Source of the DNA: Vibrio maritimus
GTDB taxonomy: Bacteria > Pseudomonadota > Gammaproteobacteria > Enterobacterales > Vibrionaceae
Assembly: GCF_021441885.1 (NCBI RefSeq)
Contig: NZ_CP090439.1
Span: forward strand, 1,178,001 to 1,242,000
Reading direction: 5' to 3'
DNA length: 64,000 nt
Positions 43,147 through 50,238 of the stretch are shown one piece after another. A program made the translations under genes and the position numbers. Under the pieces are notes generated by a model, which searched no databases, was not told the DNA's origin, and saw only the letters and a program-made list of their open reading frames with translations. Each line of letters begins with the position of its first letter. The stretch's first letter is position 1.

Positions 43147-43215
43147 CATCTTATAGAAGAGCAATATTGGTGCTCTGTAGAAACGCTTCACCGTATTTGA
43201 AGCTTATACAAAATG
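43147..43215 (-). ncRNA. Purine riboswitch aptamer, guanine type
   Basis: Read on the minus strand: P1 CATTTTGTA pairs with TATAAGATG (9 bp with two G-U); J1/2 TAA; P2 GCTTCA/TGAAGC; L2 AATACGG; J2/3 GTTTCTAC; P3 AGAGCA/TGCTCT; L3 CCAATAT; then U73, C74, U75. J2/3 is identical to that of the xpt and add aptamers, the L2 GG and L3 CC needed for loop-loop pairing are present, U51 is kept, and position 74 is C, which pairs with guanine or hypoxanthine. P2 is one pair shorter than in the classic aptamers. It precedes a nucleoside transporter, deoD and guaD. Confidence 0.88.
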
Positions 43216-43227
43216 CCTGACAGTAAG

Positions 43228-43242
43228 TCCCAACTTTTGGGA
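43228..43242 (-). other. Small hairpin at the start of the leader
   Basis: TCCCAA / TTGGGA with a 3-nt loop, directly after the predicted transcription start and before the aptamer. It may stabilise the 5' end of the transcript. Confidence 0.45.
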
Positions 43243-43249
43243 GCAGCGG

Positions 43250-43278
43250 ATTCTATATAAAGCAATTTGTGATTGCAA
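43250..43278 (-). promoter_or_regulatory. Sigma-70 promoter of the purine-salvage operon
   Basis: On the minus strand, -35 TTGCAA (43278-43273), 17-base spacer, -10 TAGAAT (43255-43250). The predicted start is near 43243, giving about 28 nt before the aptamer. Confidence 0.65.
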
Positions 43279-43288
43279 CCGTTTGCGT
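43273..43288. promoter_or_regulatory. PurR-like operator overlapping the -35 box
   Basis: Minus strand ACGCAAACGGTTGCAA matches the PurR consensus ACGCAAACGTTTGCGT at 13 of 16 bases, including the central CAAACG. It covers the -35 hexamer, so PurR bound to guanine or hypoxanthine would block transcription. Other LacI-family proteins such as CytR have related sites. Confidence 0.65.
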
Positions 43289-43393
43289 CAGGGTATTTTC
43301 TCTAGCTGATAAAATAATGCGCAGAACTCTAGCATTATTGGGTTGTAGACTTTATGATGCGCGACCACGAACGATCATAAGAAGGTTAACGCC

Positions 43394-43750
43394 ATGAGCA
43401 TGAAACAAGAACTTCAAAAACTAAATAACCGCCTCGACAAGTGTAAGCACAAGTTGGACGGCGCGAAATCTCGTGGCGACAATGAGTTGATCTCACGCTT
43501 TACGGATGAGATTGATAAAATCACCAAAAAGATCGCTCAAATGAAACACAAGCAGAGCTATGACATGAACAAAGAGCGCAAAAGCTTGCTCGACATGCCA
43601 TTCTCTCGTGAAATTACCAAAGCCGAACAGGCTGATATGGGCAAACTGAAGAAGTCAGTAAAAGGCTTAGTTGTGGTTCACCCAATGACTAAAATTGGCA
43701 AAGAGCTGAAGCTGAAGGTAATGACTGGCTACGCTCCTAAGCCATTCTAA
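43394..43750 (+). CDS. yibL: YibL family ribosome-associated protein
   Basis: A 118-residue, strongly basic and helical protein. The N-terminal two thirds look like a coiled coil (LQKLNNRLDKCKHKLDGAKS); the C-terminal part reads ITKAEQADMGKLKKSVKGLV then VVHPMTKIGKELKLK, close to Escherichia coli YibL (DUF2810), which co-purifies with ribosomes. Function is not settled. AGAAGG lies eight bases before the ATG. Single gene, divergent from the purine operon, ended by a strong terminator. Confidence 0.9.
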   Translation: MSMKQELQKLNNRLDKCKHKLDGAKSRGDNELISRFTDEIDKITKKIAQMKHKQSYDMNKERKSLLDMPFSREITKAEQADMGKLKKSVKGLVVVHPMTKIGKELKLKVMTGYAPKPF

Positions 43751-43767
43751 TCATTATTTCTTTTTCA

Positions 43768-43795
43768 AAGGCGCACTAGTTAGCTAGTGCGCCTT
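43768..43795 (+). terminator. Terminator after yibL
   Basis: Perfect 12-bp stem AAGGCGCACTAG / CTAGTGCGCCTT with a TTAG loop and a TTTT tail. Confidence 0.92.
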
Positions 43796-44111
43796 TTTTG
43801 TACCTGACAGACGTGGTTTTTCGATACAGTTACGTTGATACGTGCTGTGACACGGCTCACGGCTTAGGAAGCTAGAGATTTAACGATTTCGTAACGGGTG
43901 TGACAAAATGTTTCTTGTGTAGGTCGAAATGTATTTATATTTCATAGTGTTATGAAGATAACTTTAGAGATACTCTAAAATATCATCTTAAATTTTTATC
44001 TACGCCTACTTTCTAATACAAGAGAAAGCGGTCGGGGGATGAGCCCTACGTTTCCCCAGTCACTATAATTTGTCTTTATTGACGTAATTCCAAATAACAA
44101 AGGCGATTCAA
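43796..44111 (+). promoter_or_regulatory. Upstream region of the amylase gene with a MalT-like box
   Basis: A 316-base region without a gene. GGGGATGAGC (44035-44044) differs by one base from the MalT box GGGGA(T/G)GAGG and lies 68 bases before the amylase ATG, a place suited to activation by MalT. A palindrome TTTAGAG-ATA-CTCTAAA lies at 43963-43979. Only one MalT-like site is seen, and MalT promoters usually have several. Confidence 0.4.
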
Positions 44112-45464
44112 ATGTCTAACACTACCACTAGTCAGAGTAACGTGATTCTTCATGCGTTCGATTGGCCATATGCATTGGTAACTGAGCGAGCTCAGGAAAT
44201 CAAAGCTTGTGGGTACAAGACAGTGCTGGTTTCACCGCCAATGAAGTCATATCGAAGTGAGAAAGAGGTCCTCTGGTGGCAGCTTTACCAGCCGCAAGAC
44301 TATCGAGTTATTGATAATAAGCTAGGTAACACCGAAGACTTCAAAGCCATGATGGATGCCCTCAATGAACTCGGCTTATGGGTTTATATTGATGTGGTCT
44401 TTAATCATATGGCGAATGAATCGAGTCAAAGACTCGACCTTCAATATCCTAGCTCTCAAGATATGGCGAATTACCAAGACCATTCGACTTACTTTGAGCA
44501 GCAGAAGCTGTTTGGCGATCTCAGCAAGCCACTTTTCACGGAAGAAGATTTTGTTGAAGCGTTTGGTATTGAAAATTGGAAAGATCGCTGGGAAGTTCAA
44601 AATGGTCGTCTTACTGGTGGTCCAGAGGATCCAGGTCTACCAACACTCAGAACAAGCGATCACGTGATTGCGCAGCAGCAAGCTTACTTGCTAGCTATGA
44701 AAGACCTTGGCGTACGTGGCTATCGTATCGATGCCGCCAAGCATTTGACGCTAGAGCACATCAAAAAGGTGTTCACCAAAGATATTACTGAGGGTATGCA
44801 CGTATTCGGTGAGATCATTACCGACGGCGGCGCGACGGAAGAAGAGTACGAGTTATTCCTTCAGCCGTATCTAGAGGAAACTCGCCTTGCTGCTTACGAC
44901 TTCCCGTTGTTTAAGACCATTTTTGACGCCTTTTCATCGAAAGAAGGCAGTCTCACTTCCTTGATTGACCCATACTGTTTTGGTCAGGCGTTAACGCATG
45001 AACGTTCTATCACGTTTGTAACTACCCATGATATTCCAAACAATGATGTGTTTAGCAACATGGTTATGGAAGAGTCGGATGAATGGCTGGCATATGTTTA
45101 TATTTTGACTCGCGGGGAAGGGGTTCCGCTGATTTACAGTGACCTCGATCCGAGTGGGATCAAAAATGCGAAAGGTTTACCAAGATGGGTCGATAGCTGG
45201 AAAGATCCTAAACTGGCGAAGCTTATTCATTTTTACAATACAGTACACGAATCAAGTGCTGAGGTGATTGAAGCAAACGAAGATCTTCTCGCTTTCCGTC
45301 GCGGCGATAAAGGTGTCGTCGTCATCAATAAATCTTCGCGCAGCAAAGTGATCGCACTGAATGAATCTAAGACACTGACGTCCATTTTCTCTGGCACAGT
45401 CGTTGAGGTTGGTGGTGCATTGCACATCGAGCCAATGAGTGCTGAAGTGCTAACTATCACTTGA
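44112..45464 (+). CDS. Cytoplasmic alpha-amylase (GH13)
   Basis: Glycoside hydrolase family 13 enzyme of 450 residues without a signal peptide, so it acts on internal maltodextrin or glycogen-like substrates. Conserved regions: VYIDVVFNHMANES (region I), GYRIDAAKHL (region II, nucleophile Asp), VFGEIITDGG (region III, acid Glu), and FVTTHDIPNND (region IV, Asp). The N-terminal SNVILHAFDWPYALVTERAQ is typical of bacterial alpha-amylases. A short C-terminal beta domain follows (about 375-450). Single gene with its own terminator and a MalT-like box upstream. Confidence 0.9.
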   Translation: MSNTTTSQSNVILHAFDWPYALVTERAQEIKACGYKTVLVSPPMKSYRSEKEVLWWQLYQPQDYRVIDNKLGNTEDFKAMMDALNELGLWVYIDVVFNHMANESSQRLDLQYPSSQDMANYQDHSTYFEQQKLFGDLSKPLFTEEDFVEAFGIENWKDRWEVQNGRLTGGPEDPGLPTLRTSDHVIAQQQAYLLAMKDLGVRGYRIDAAKHLTLEHIKKVFTKDITEGMHVFGEIITDGGATEEEYELFLQPYLEETRLAAYDFPLFKTIFDAFSSKEGSLTSLIDPYCFGQALTHERSITFVTTHDIPNNDVFSNMVMEESDEWLAYVYILTRGEGVPLIYSDLDPSGIKNAKGLPRWVDSWKDPKLAKLIHFYNTVHESSAEVIEANEDLLAFRRGDKGVVVINKSSRSKVIALNESKTLTSIFSGTVVEVGGALHIEPMSAEVLTIT

Positions 45465-45488
45465 GAAGAGAAAAGGGAATGATTGAGG

Positions 45489-45514
45489 AAGCCCCTGCTG
45501 GATAGTAGGGGCTT
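45489..45514 (+). terminator. Terminator after the amylase gene
   Basis: AAGCCCCT / AGGGGCTT stem, 10-nt loop, then TTTTGA; 24 bases after the stop, and between convergent genes. Confidence 0.85.
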
Positions 45515-45527
45515 TTTTGATTTCGGG

Positions 45528-46178
45528 TTAAGCTAGAGCAACGAGTTTGGTTACCAGTTTTTCGATACCACTTGCCGCGTCTGAAATGCTATTAGCGAGC
45601 ATATATGCAGGCGTCGACAATACGTTGTTTTCTTCATCGAACACAATATCGTCGACCGGACAATCAACATGTTGGCCACCAAGGCCATTAAAGCCAGCTG
45701 CGGTGCCATCGTCATTGCCTATCGTACCTTTTACTGACTCTGGATAGACCATTGGAATGATGACAGGCGCAATACAGAGGTAACCCGCGGGTTTTTTGGC
45801 ATCTTTGAATGCACGACATGCAGCGGCAACGTCAGCATTGATTGAGCACTCTGCACCGTTGATAGCAAAGTCTGTTAGGTTTTTAGCAGCGCCAAAGCCA
45901 CCCGGTACAAGCAGAGCATCAAAGTCATCGACATTAAGCTTTGCAACATCTTCGATATTGCCTCTTGCTATTCGAGCTGCTTCAACAAGGACATTTCGTG
46001 ACTCTTCCGTTGCTTCCCCCGTTAGGTGATTCACCACGTGGAGCTGCTCAACATTTGGCGCGAAGCAGTGCCAAGTCGAGCCTGCTTTTTCCACAGCGTG
46101 AAGCGCAAGTACGGACTCATGGATTTCCGCACCATCAAATACGCCAGATCCGCTGAGAATTACCGCTATCTTTTTCAT
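45528..46178 (-). CDS. elbB: ElbB-type glyoxalase (DJ-1/PfpI superfamily)
   Basis: A 216-residue cytoplasmic protein of the class-I glutamine amidotransferase-like fold. Seen: KIAVILSGSGVFDGAEIHES, FAPNVEQLHVVNHLTGE, LLVPGGFGAAKNLTDFA, and GYLCIAPVIIP with the nucleophile-elbow cysteine. ElbB has been reported to have weak glyoxalase activity and to affect isoprenoid levels in E. coli; its true role is open. Convergent with the amylase gene. Confidence 0.92.
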   Translation of the reverse strand: MKKIAVILSGSGVFDGAEIHESVLALHAVEKAGSTWHCFAPNVEQLHVVNHLTGEATEESRNVLVEAARIARGNIEDVAKLNVDDFDALLVPGGFGAAKNLTDFAINGAECSINADVAAACRAFKDAKKPAGYLCIAPVIIPMVYPESVKGTIGNDDGTAAGFNGLGGQHVDCPVDDIVFDEENNVLSTPAYMLANSISDAASGIEKLVTKLVALA

Positions 46179-46295
46179 AAACCAATGCCCTCTGATGATT
46201 GTTATTCAACAATAATAGTTTATCTAACAGAAGGTTGGAGTTACTCGTTTCTTTTCTGTGCTCTATCAAGCAAAAGTATATCAACCAGCATTCTT

Positions 46296-47555
46296 CTATC
46301 GAGTGGAGGCGTGTTGCAAAGAACCCTCATCAACGGTTTTGGTTGCTGCCATCGTAGAGTCCAGTACCGCTGCCATTTCTTCGAAGTAGGGGTTAAAGGT
46401 TAGCCGAGCGTGTACTTTCCCTGGTTCTTGATACCCATAAGATGAATACCACATCTCTTCGCCTCTCAGACACGCATTGTAGCCTTCTTCAGATTGACCA
46501 TTGTCGCAAATCGCCACAGTTCCTTTGGTGCCGTAATAGGGGTTGTTTGGGTGGAAAAGCATGCCCATGTGAGAGCCATTTGACACGCGGTACTTCGGAA
46601 GTCTCATCGACTGTTGGATAACTCGCTCGCCACTAGGTGCTGATTCTCCTTGCCAAATCAATCGGTTGGCGGGGTTTGGAAATTGACGGTTGAACCATTC
46701 AACGGCTGCGGCTGTATCGACAACACTGTCACCCTCACTGAGTACCATTACGGTTGGCTTACTAAAGTCATGAGCAGCGAGCTTGTTTTGTACTTCGCTC
46801 ACGGTGTCGTAATAGACGGCAGCGCCATTCATAGGTAGCGAGTTGTATCGAAGCATATTGTCTTCAGGGTCTTGGTCAGCCCACTGCATGAACAGGCTTG
46901 CAAAACCTGCGTACTTAACGGCGGTTGACGTTGGCTGGAAAGCCGGAGAAAACAGCAAGAGTCCAGATACACGGTCATCTTCAAGTGCTCTGGAGGTGAC
47001 TAGGTTTGCGCCTGTGGAGTAACCGCCAAGCCAAACCGATGGATAATCTTCTAATAGTAGGTCGGTATGATGGTCTACGACGCCTCGCCAGTCTTCAAAA
47101 CTTGGTAGGATAAGATCGCCCACTTTGCTGCCGTGACCAGGCAATAAAATGGCTCTGACTAAGTAGCCTTGGTCAGCGAGATGCTGTGCGATATCGTGAA
47201 AAGAGTAGGGGGAGTCGCCCAAACCATGCACGAGCAGAACGGCTTCGCCGTTAGGTTTGTTGGGAGTGACCTCAAATGGGCTGTTCAAAGCCACTTCCAG
47301 CTGATGATCATCAGACTTATAGGCTCTATTTTCTGCGAGCCACTGCTCTGTCTCACTCACGTAACTTTGATAGCTATCTTGTTGATAACTTGGAAGTGAC
47401 GCTGAATGCGTAAATGAAGGATTTTCATTTTTGGTTGAACAGCCAAAGATGCCTGCTGTAACAAATGCAGCAAGATAGAACGCTAACGCCACCACCTTTC
47501 GTTTATGGCGTGATCGCTTCTCTCGTTTAGATTCATTTGGACGATACTTCTTCAT
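46296..47555 (-). CDS. Alpha/beta-hydrolase lipoprotein
   Basis: A 419-residue probable lipoprotein. A very basic N terminus (KREKRSRHKRK) precedes a hydrophobic segment ending AGIFGC, a weak lipobox. The hydrolase domain has VLLVHGLGDSPYSFHDIAQH (oxyanion region), GGYSTGANLV with the nucleophile Ser, and candidate Asp and His in LSEGDSVVDTAA and SNGSHMGMLF. It resembles carboxylesterase or monoacylglycerol-lipase type enzymes; substrate unknown. ATG 47555 is chosen over GTG 47561 because of GAGG at the right distance. Its start overlaps the end of the small membrane gene upstream, so the two are coupled. Confidence 0.82.
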   Translation of the reverse strand: MKKYRPNESKREKRSRHKRKVVALAFYLAAFVTAGIFGCSTKNENPSFTHSASLPSYQQDSYQSYVSETEQWLAENRAYKSDDHQLEVALNSPFEVTPNKPNGEAVLLVHGLGDSPYSFHDIAQHLADQGYLVRAILLPGHGSKVGDLILPSFEDWRGVVDHHTDLLLEDYPSVWLGGYSTGANLVTSRALEDDRVSGLLLFSPAFQPTSTAVKYAGFASLFMQWADQDPEDNMLRYNSLPMNGAAVYYDTVSEVQNKLAAHDFSKPTVMVLSEGDSVVDTAAAVEWFNRQFPNPANRLIWQGESAPSGERVIQQSMRLPKYRVSNGSHMGMLFHPNNPYYGTKGTVAICDNGQSEEGYNACLRGEEMWYSSYGYQEPGKVHARLTFNPYFEEMAAVLDSTMAATKTVDEGSLQHASTR

Positions 47556-47754
47556 ATTCACCCTCTATCGTATTTCCTTGTGCTGAGTAACCTTGAGCCT
47601 GACGCTGACGAGCGAATTCTTTATCTAACTGCTTTTTTATACGGTTGCCCGTGATATATGCAGCAATCGCCATTGGAATCGCCATGATTAGGCTGAACAT
47701 CATTGCAACAAAACCGATAAACAGTGCGCTGATAGTTAGGAGTGCTTGTTTCAT
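47533..47754 (-). CDS. Small membrane protein of unknown function
   Basis: A 73-residue protein with one long hydrophobic region (about 3-40, two helices: ALLTISALFIGFVAMMFSL and AIPMAIAAYITG) and a charged tail (KKQLDKEFARQRQAQGYS). The frame opens at 47853, but AGAGAGG eight bases ahead supports ATG 47754. I do not recognise the family. It ends 23 bases inside the lipoprotein hydrolase gene, suggesting coupled expression. Confidence 0.7.
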   Translation of the reverse strand: MKQALLTISALFIGFVAMMFSLIMAIPMAIAAYITGNRIKKQLDKEFARQRQAQGYSAQGNTIEGEYEEVSSK

Positions 47755-47847
47755 AATGACCTCTCTGTAAAAACCGAATTTAAGAATGGATGAGTCTTTA
47801 TGGCATCTCTCCTTGATATCGAAATAATACGACAGAGAATATGAACC

Positions 47848-47883
47848 AAACATGAACGCCTAGTCAGATTAGCGTTCATGTTT
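47848..47883 (-). terminator. Terminator after the RpiR-type regulator gene
   Basis: Perfect 12-bp stem AAACATGAACGC / GCGTTCATGTTT with a 12-nt loop, 30 bases after the regulator stop and before the small membrane gene. Confidence 0.75.
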
Positions 47884-47913
47884 GTTAGGGGGAGGGAAAT
47901 TTTTTTGGGAGAG

Positions 47914-48777
47914 TTAATCGCCCAGTGGCTGACGATCACTGCCCGTACGATGAGTATCCAGAGCCAACTTCAATCGGCGTAGGCGGTCGCGAGAACGGCG
48001 CTTGTGATTCACGGCAAGTTCCATGGCTAGCACGTCAACAAGAGCCAACATTGCGTATCGAGATGCCGAGGGTTTGTAGATAAAGTCGGTCTCTTTATGA
48101 ACGATAGGTAACACGATGTCGCTTAAGTCAGCCAGTGGTGAACCTGAAGGGGTAATGGCAATGATAGGAACCCCATATTGCTTCGCGGTTTCTGCAGTTT
48201 CGACCACGATCGGTGTGTGACCTGTTGCGGAGATGACCACCATAACGTCGTTGGCATCTGCCGTCGCTGCCACCATCCGGGTTAACAGACCGTCATTGTA
48301 CGATACAACCGGGTATCCAAGGCGAAACAAACGATGTTGCAGCTCTTGCGAGGTGATGGTTGAGCCACCGCCAACACCGATAGCAATGATCTGCCTTGCC
48401 GAATGCAGCAGTTCCACGGCTTTGCTGACGTCTGCTTCGTTTATCAATGCGCGGTTGATATCTAGAGCTTGTTTTATCGACTCATAAATACCTTGGTGTC
48501 CAGTTTGAACTGGGGGCTCAATGATGAAGCGTTGACCCACAGCTAGCGATTGAGCGAGCTTGATTTTCAGGTCACGTACGTTTTTGCATCCCACTGCCTT
48601 GGCGAAACGGGTAATAGTCGCTTCACTGACACTCGCTTGTTCTGCAAGCTCGGTAATACTTGCGTTTGCGGCACTGCTCACATCGTCGGTGATCAGGTCT
48701 GCCACCTTCTTTTCTGCATCACGAAGCGCGCTGTAGCGCTCCGTGATCTGAGAAATAATGTCTACTTCTACGCTCAA
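47914..48777 (-). CDS. MurR/RpiR-family transcriptional regulator
   Basis: A 287-residue regulator: N-terminal RpiR helix-turn-helix (about 1-80; SITELAEQASVSEATITRFA then KAVGCKNVRDLKIKLAQ) and a C-terminal SIS domain (about 125-260; IAIGVGGGSTITSQELQHRL, VVISATGHTPIVVETAETAK), which usually binds a sugar phosphate. The start is TTG at 48777, backed by GAGGG six bases ahead. It follows the amino acid deaminase gene by ten bases, so it is in the same transcript and probably controls the D-amino-acid module on both sides of the divergent promoter. Confidence 0.9.
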   Translation of the reverse strand: MSVEVDIISQITERYSALRDAEKKVADLITDDVSSAANASITELAEQASVSEATITRFAKAVGCKNVRDLKIKLAQSLAVGQRFIIEPPVQTGHQGIYESIKQALDINRALINEADVSKAVELLHSARQIIAIGVGGGSTITSQELQHRLFRLGYPVVSYNDGLLTRMVAATADANDVMVVISATGHTPIVVETAETAKQYGVPIIAITPSGSPLADLSDIVLPIVHKETDFIYKPSASRYAMLALVDVLAMELAVNHKRRSRDRLRRLKLALDTHRTGSDRQPLGD

Positions 48778-48787
48778 AATGTTCCCT

Positions 48788-50056
48788 CTAGAATGCCGTC
48801 TCGACCCAACGGTCTACGTTATGTTGGTCGTCACTGATGGCTATGTAACGCCACTTATCAAACGTCAGGCAAGGATGTGACGTTGAAAAGGCAATCATAT
48901 CACCAACTTGGAGGTCGCAGTCCTTAGGAATGGATAAAAATGTGTGTTGATCCATCACATCTGTCGCTACAAGGTCTTTGATATCGAGTGCCTCGCCATT
49001 GCGATAGATGCGCTCTGGGATGGGTAAGCCTGCATCGAATGCGACATCCCTCTTTCCTAGTCCAATAATCGCCTTGGTAGCCTCTGGGCGTGAGATAACA
49101 TAAGCCCAGACCTCTAATGCTGAGGAAAGATCGCCCCCTAGCTCACAGGCAAATCCTTGGTTTTTCTCAGCGCGTTGCATCACTTTGTGCTGCGCATCGA
49201 GGTAGATACCTGTGTCGTGAATAACATAGCAACCTGGTCTTAAAATGGCTTCAACGTTAGCGAGGTGAGCAAACTCTTCGGCAACGACATCATACCAAGC
49301 CGAGCCAGCACCTGTGACGATTGGCTTAGGAGGTAGTAGCTTATCTGCGACTAAGCTGGCCGCTAGTTCAAGCGTGTTGGAGAGGAACTGACGCACGCGA
49401 GCCTCTTCATCTCCGCCATGAATGACACCTTCGTAGACCTCAATTCCAACCAGTTCAACGTGTGATAGCGTTGCAATAAGCTGCGCAAGTGCGGTGACTT
49501 CTTCTGCGGTGCGGCAGCCACAACGCCCCCCCTCAACCCCATACTCGATCAGCACTTCAATCGTGTGAACCGTTTGCTCAAAGTAGTGTTGCAGCTGCTC
49601 AACGTTTTGTTTTGAATCGACACAAACCATTACCCTAGCGCCGGTATCACGCTTAACTCTGTGGATCAAAGCCATGTTAGCTTTACCGACTAACTGGTTC
49701 GCCATCATGATGTTAGCAATACCGCTGTGAGCGGCGACTTCAACTTGTGGGGCGCTTGCTACCGTGATGCCCCAAGCGCCATGCTGTTGTTGCTGACGAA
49801 AAAACTCAGGCGTCATGGTGGTTTTTCCGTGAGGGCAAAGCTTCACGCCATGATGGTTAGCAAACTTCTGCATCCACTCCATATTGTTCGTCAAATGACT
49901 GCGTTTGATGACTGCCGCCGGCAGGCTGATGTCTTCATTGATTAAACTATAACTCTGCTTTTTTTCTTGACTACACGCTAAGCCTTTGTGACCGGTTGCA
50001 TAATCAAGTTCTTGTTTCTTGTGATTGTTTCTATCTTCTGTGAATAGGTTTTTCAT
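48788..50056 (-). CDS. PLP-dependent amino acid deaminase (D-serine/D-threonine type)
   Basis: Fold-type III PLP enzyme of 422 residues, related to D-threonine aldolase and eukaryotic-type D-serine dehydratase. The PLP lysine is in KLCPHGKTTMTPEFF (key HGKT) near residue 78; ITVASAPQVEVAAHSGI, IEYGVEGGRCGCRT, VTGAGSAWYDVVAEEF and LRPGCYVIHD follow in order; a C-terminal metal-site pair is likely in STSHPCLTFDKW. It would release ammonia from D-hydroxy amino acids, giving 2-oxo acids through an enamine. Divergent from the D-aminoacylase gene, with ridA beyond it, which fits this chemistry. Exact substrate is inferred. Confidence 0.83.
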   Translation of the reverse strand: MKNLFTEDRNNHKKQELDYATGHKGLACSQEKKQSYSLINEDISLPAAVIKRSHLTNNMEWMQKFANHHGVKLCPHGKTTMTPEFFRQQQQHGAWGITVASAPQVEVAAHSGIANIMMANQLVGKANMALIHRVKRDTGARVMVCVDSKQNVEQLQHYFEQTVHTIEVLIEYGVEGGRCGCRTAEEVTALAQLIATLSHVELVGIEVYEGVIHGGDEEARVRQFLSNTLELAASLVADKLLPPKPIVTGAGSAWYDVVAEEFAHLANVEAILRPGCYVIHDTGIYLDAQHKVMQRAEKNQGFACELGGDLSSALEVWAYVISRPEATKAIIGLGKRDVAFDAGLPIPERIYRNGEALDIKDLVATDVMDQHTFLSIPKDCDLQVGDMIAFSTSHPCLTFDKWRYIAISDDQHNVDRWVETAF

Positions 50057-50238
50057 TTTTTGTCTCGCACTAACATGAGCTAAGTTATTGATACTTAATG
50101 ATTGTTGTTTTCTATTATATTTATTATGTTAGAAACTATCAAACTTTGATTGTTGTTTTGTGTAATTTGTCACTGAGTTTTATCAGGTTAATTTCTAACA
50201 TACCTCTCATGGAAAGCGCGAAGATAAGAGAGAAGGTC

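Noticed and set aside
50098..50238. Hydrophobic N-terminal extension of the D-aminoacylase, which could look like a signal anchor
   Set aside because: The region is the AT-rich divergent promoter; the amidohydrolase N terminus MLFDIIIKNVEIVDG starts later with a Shine-Dalgarno.
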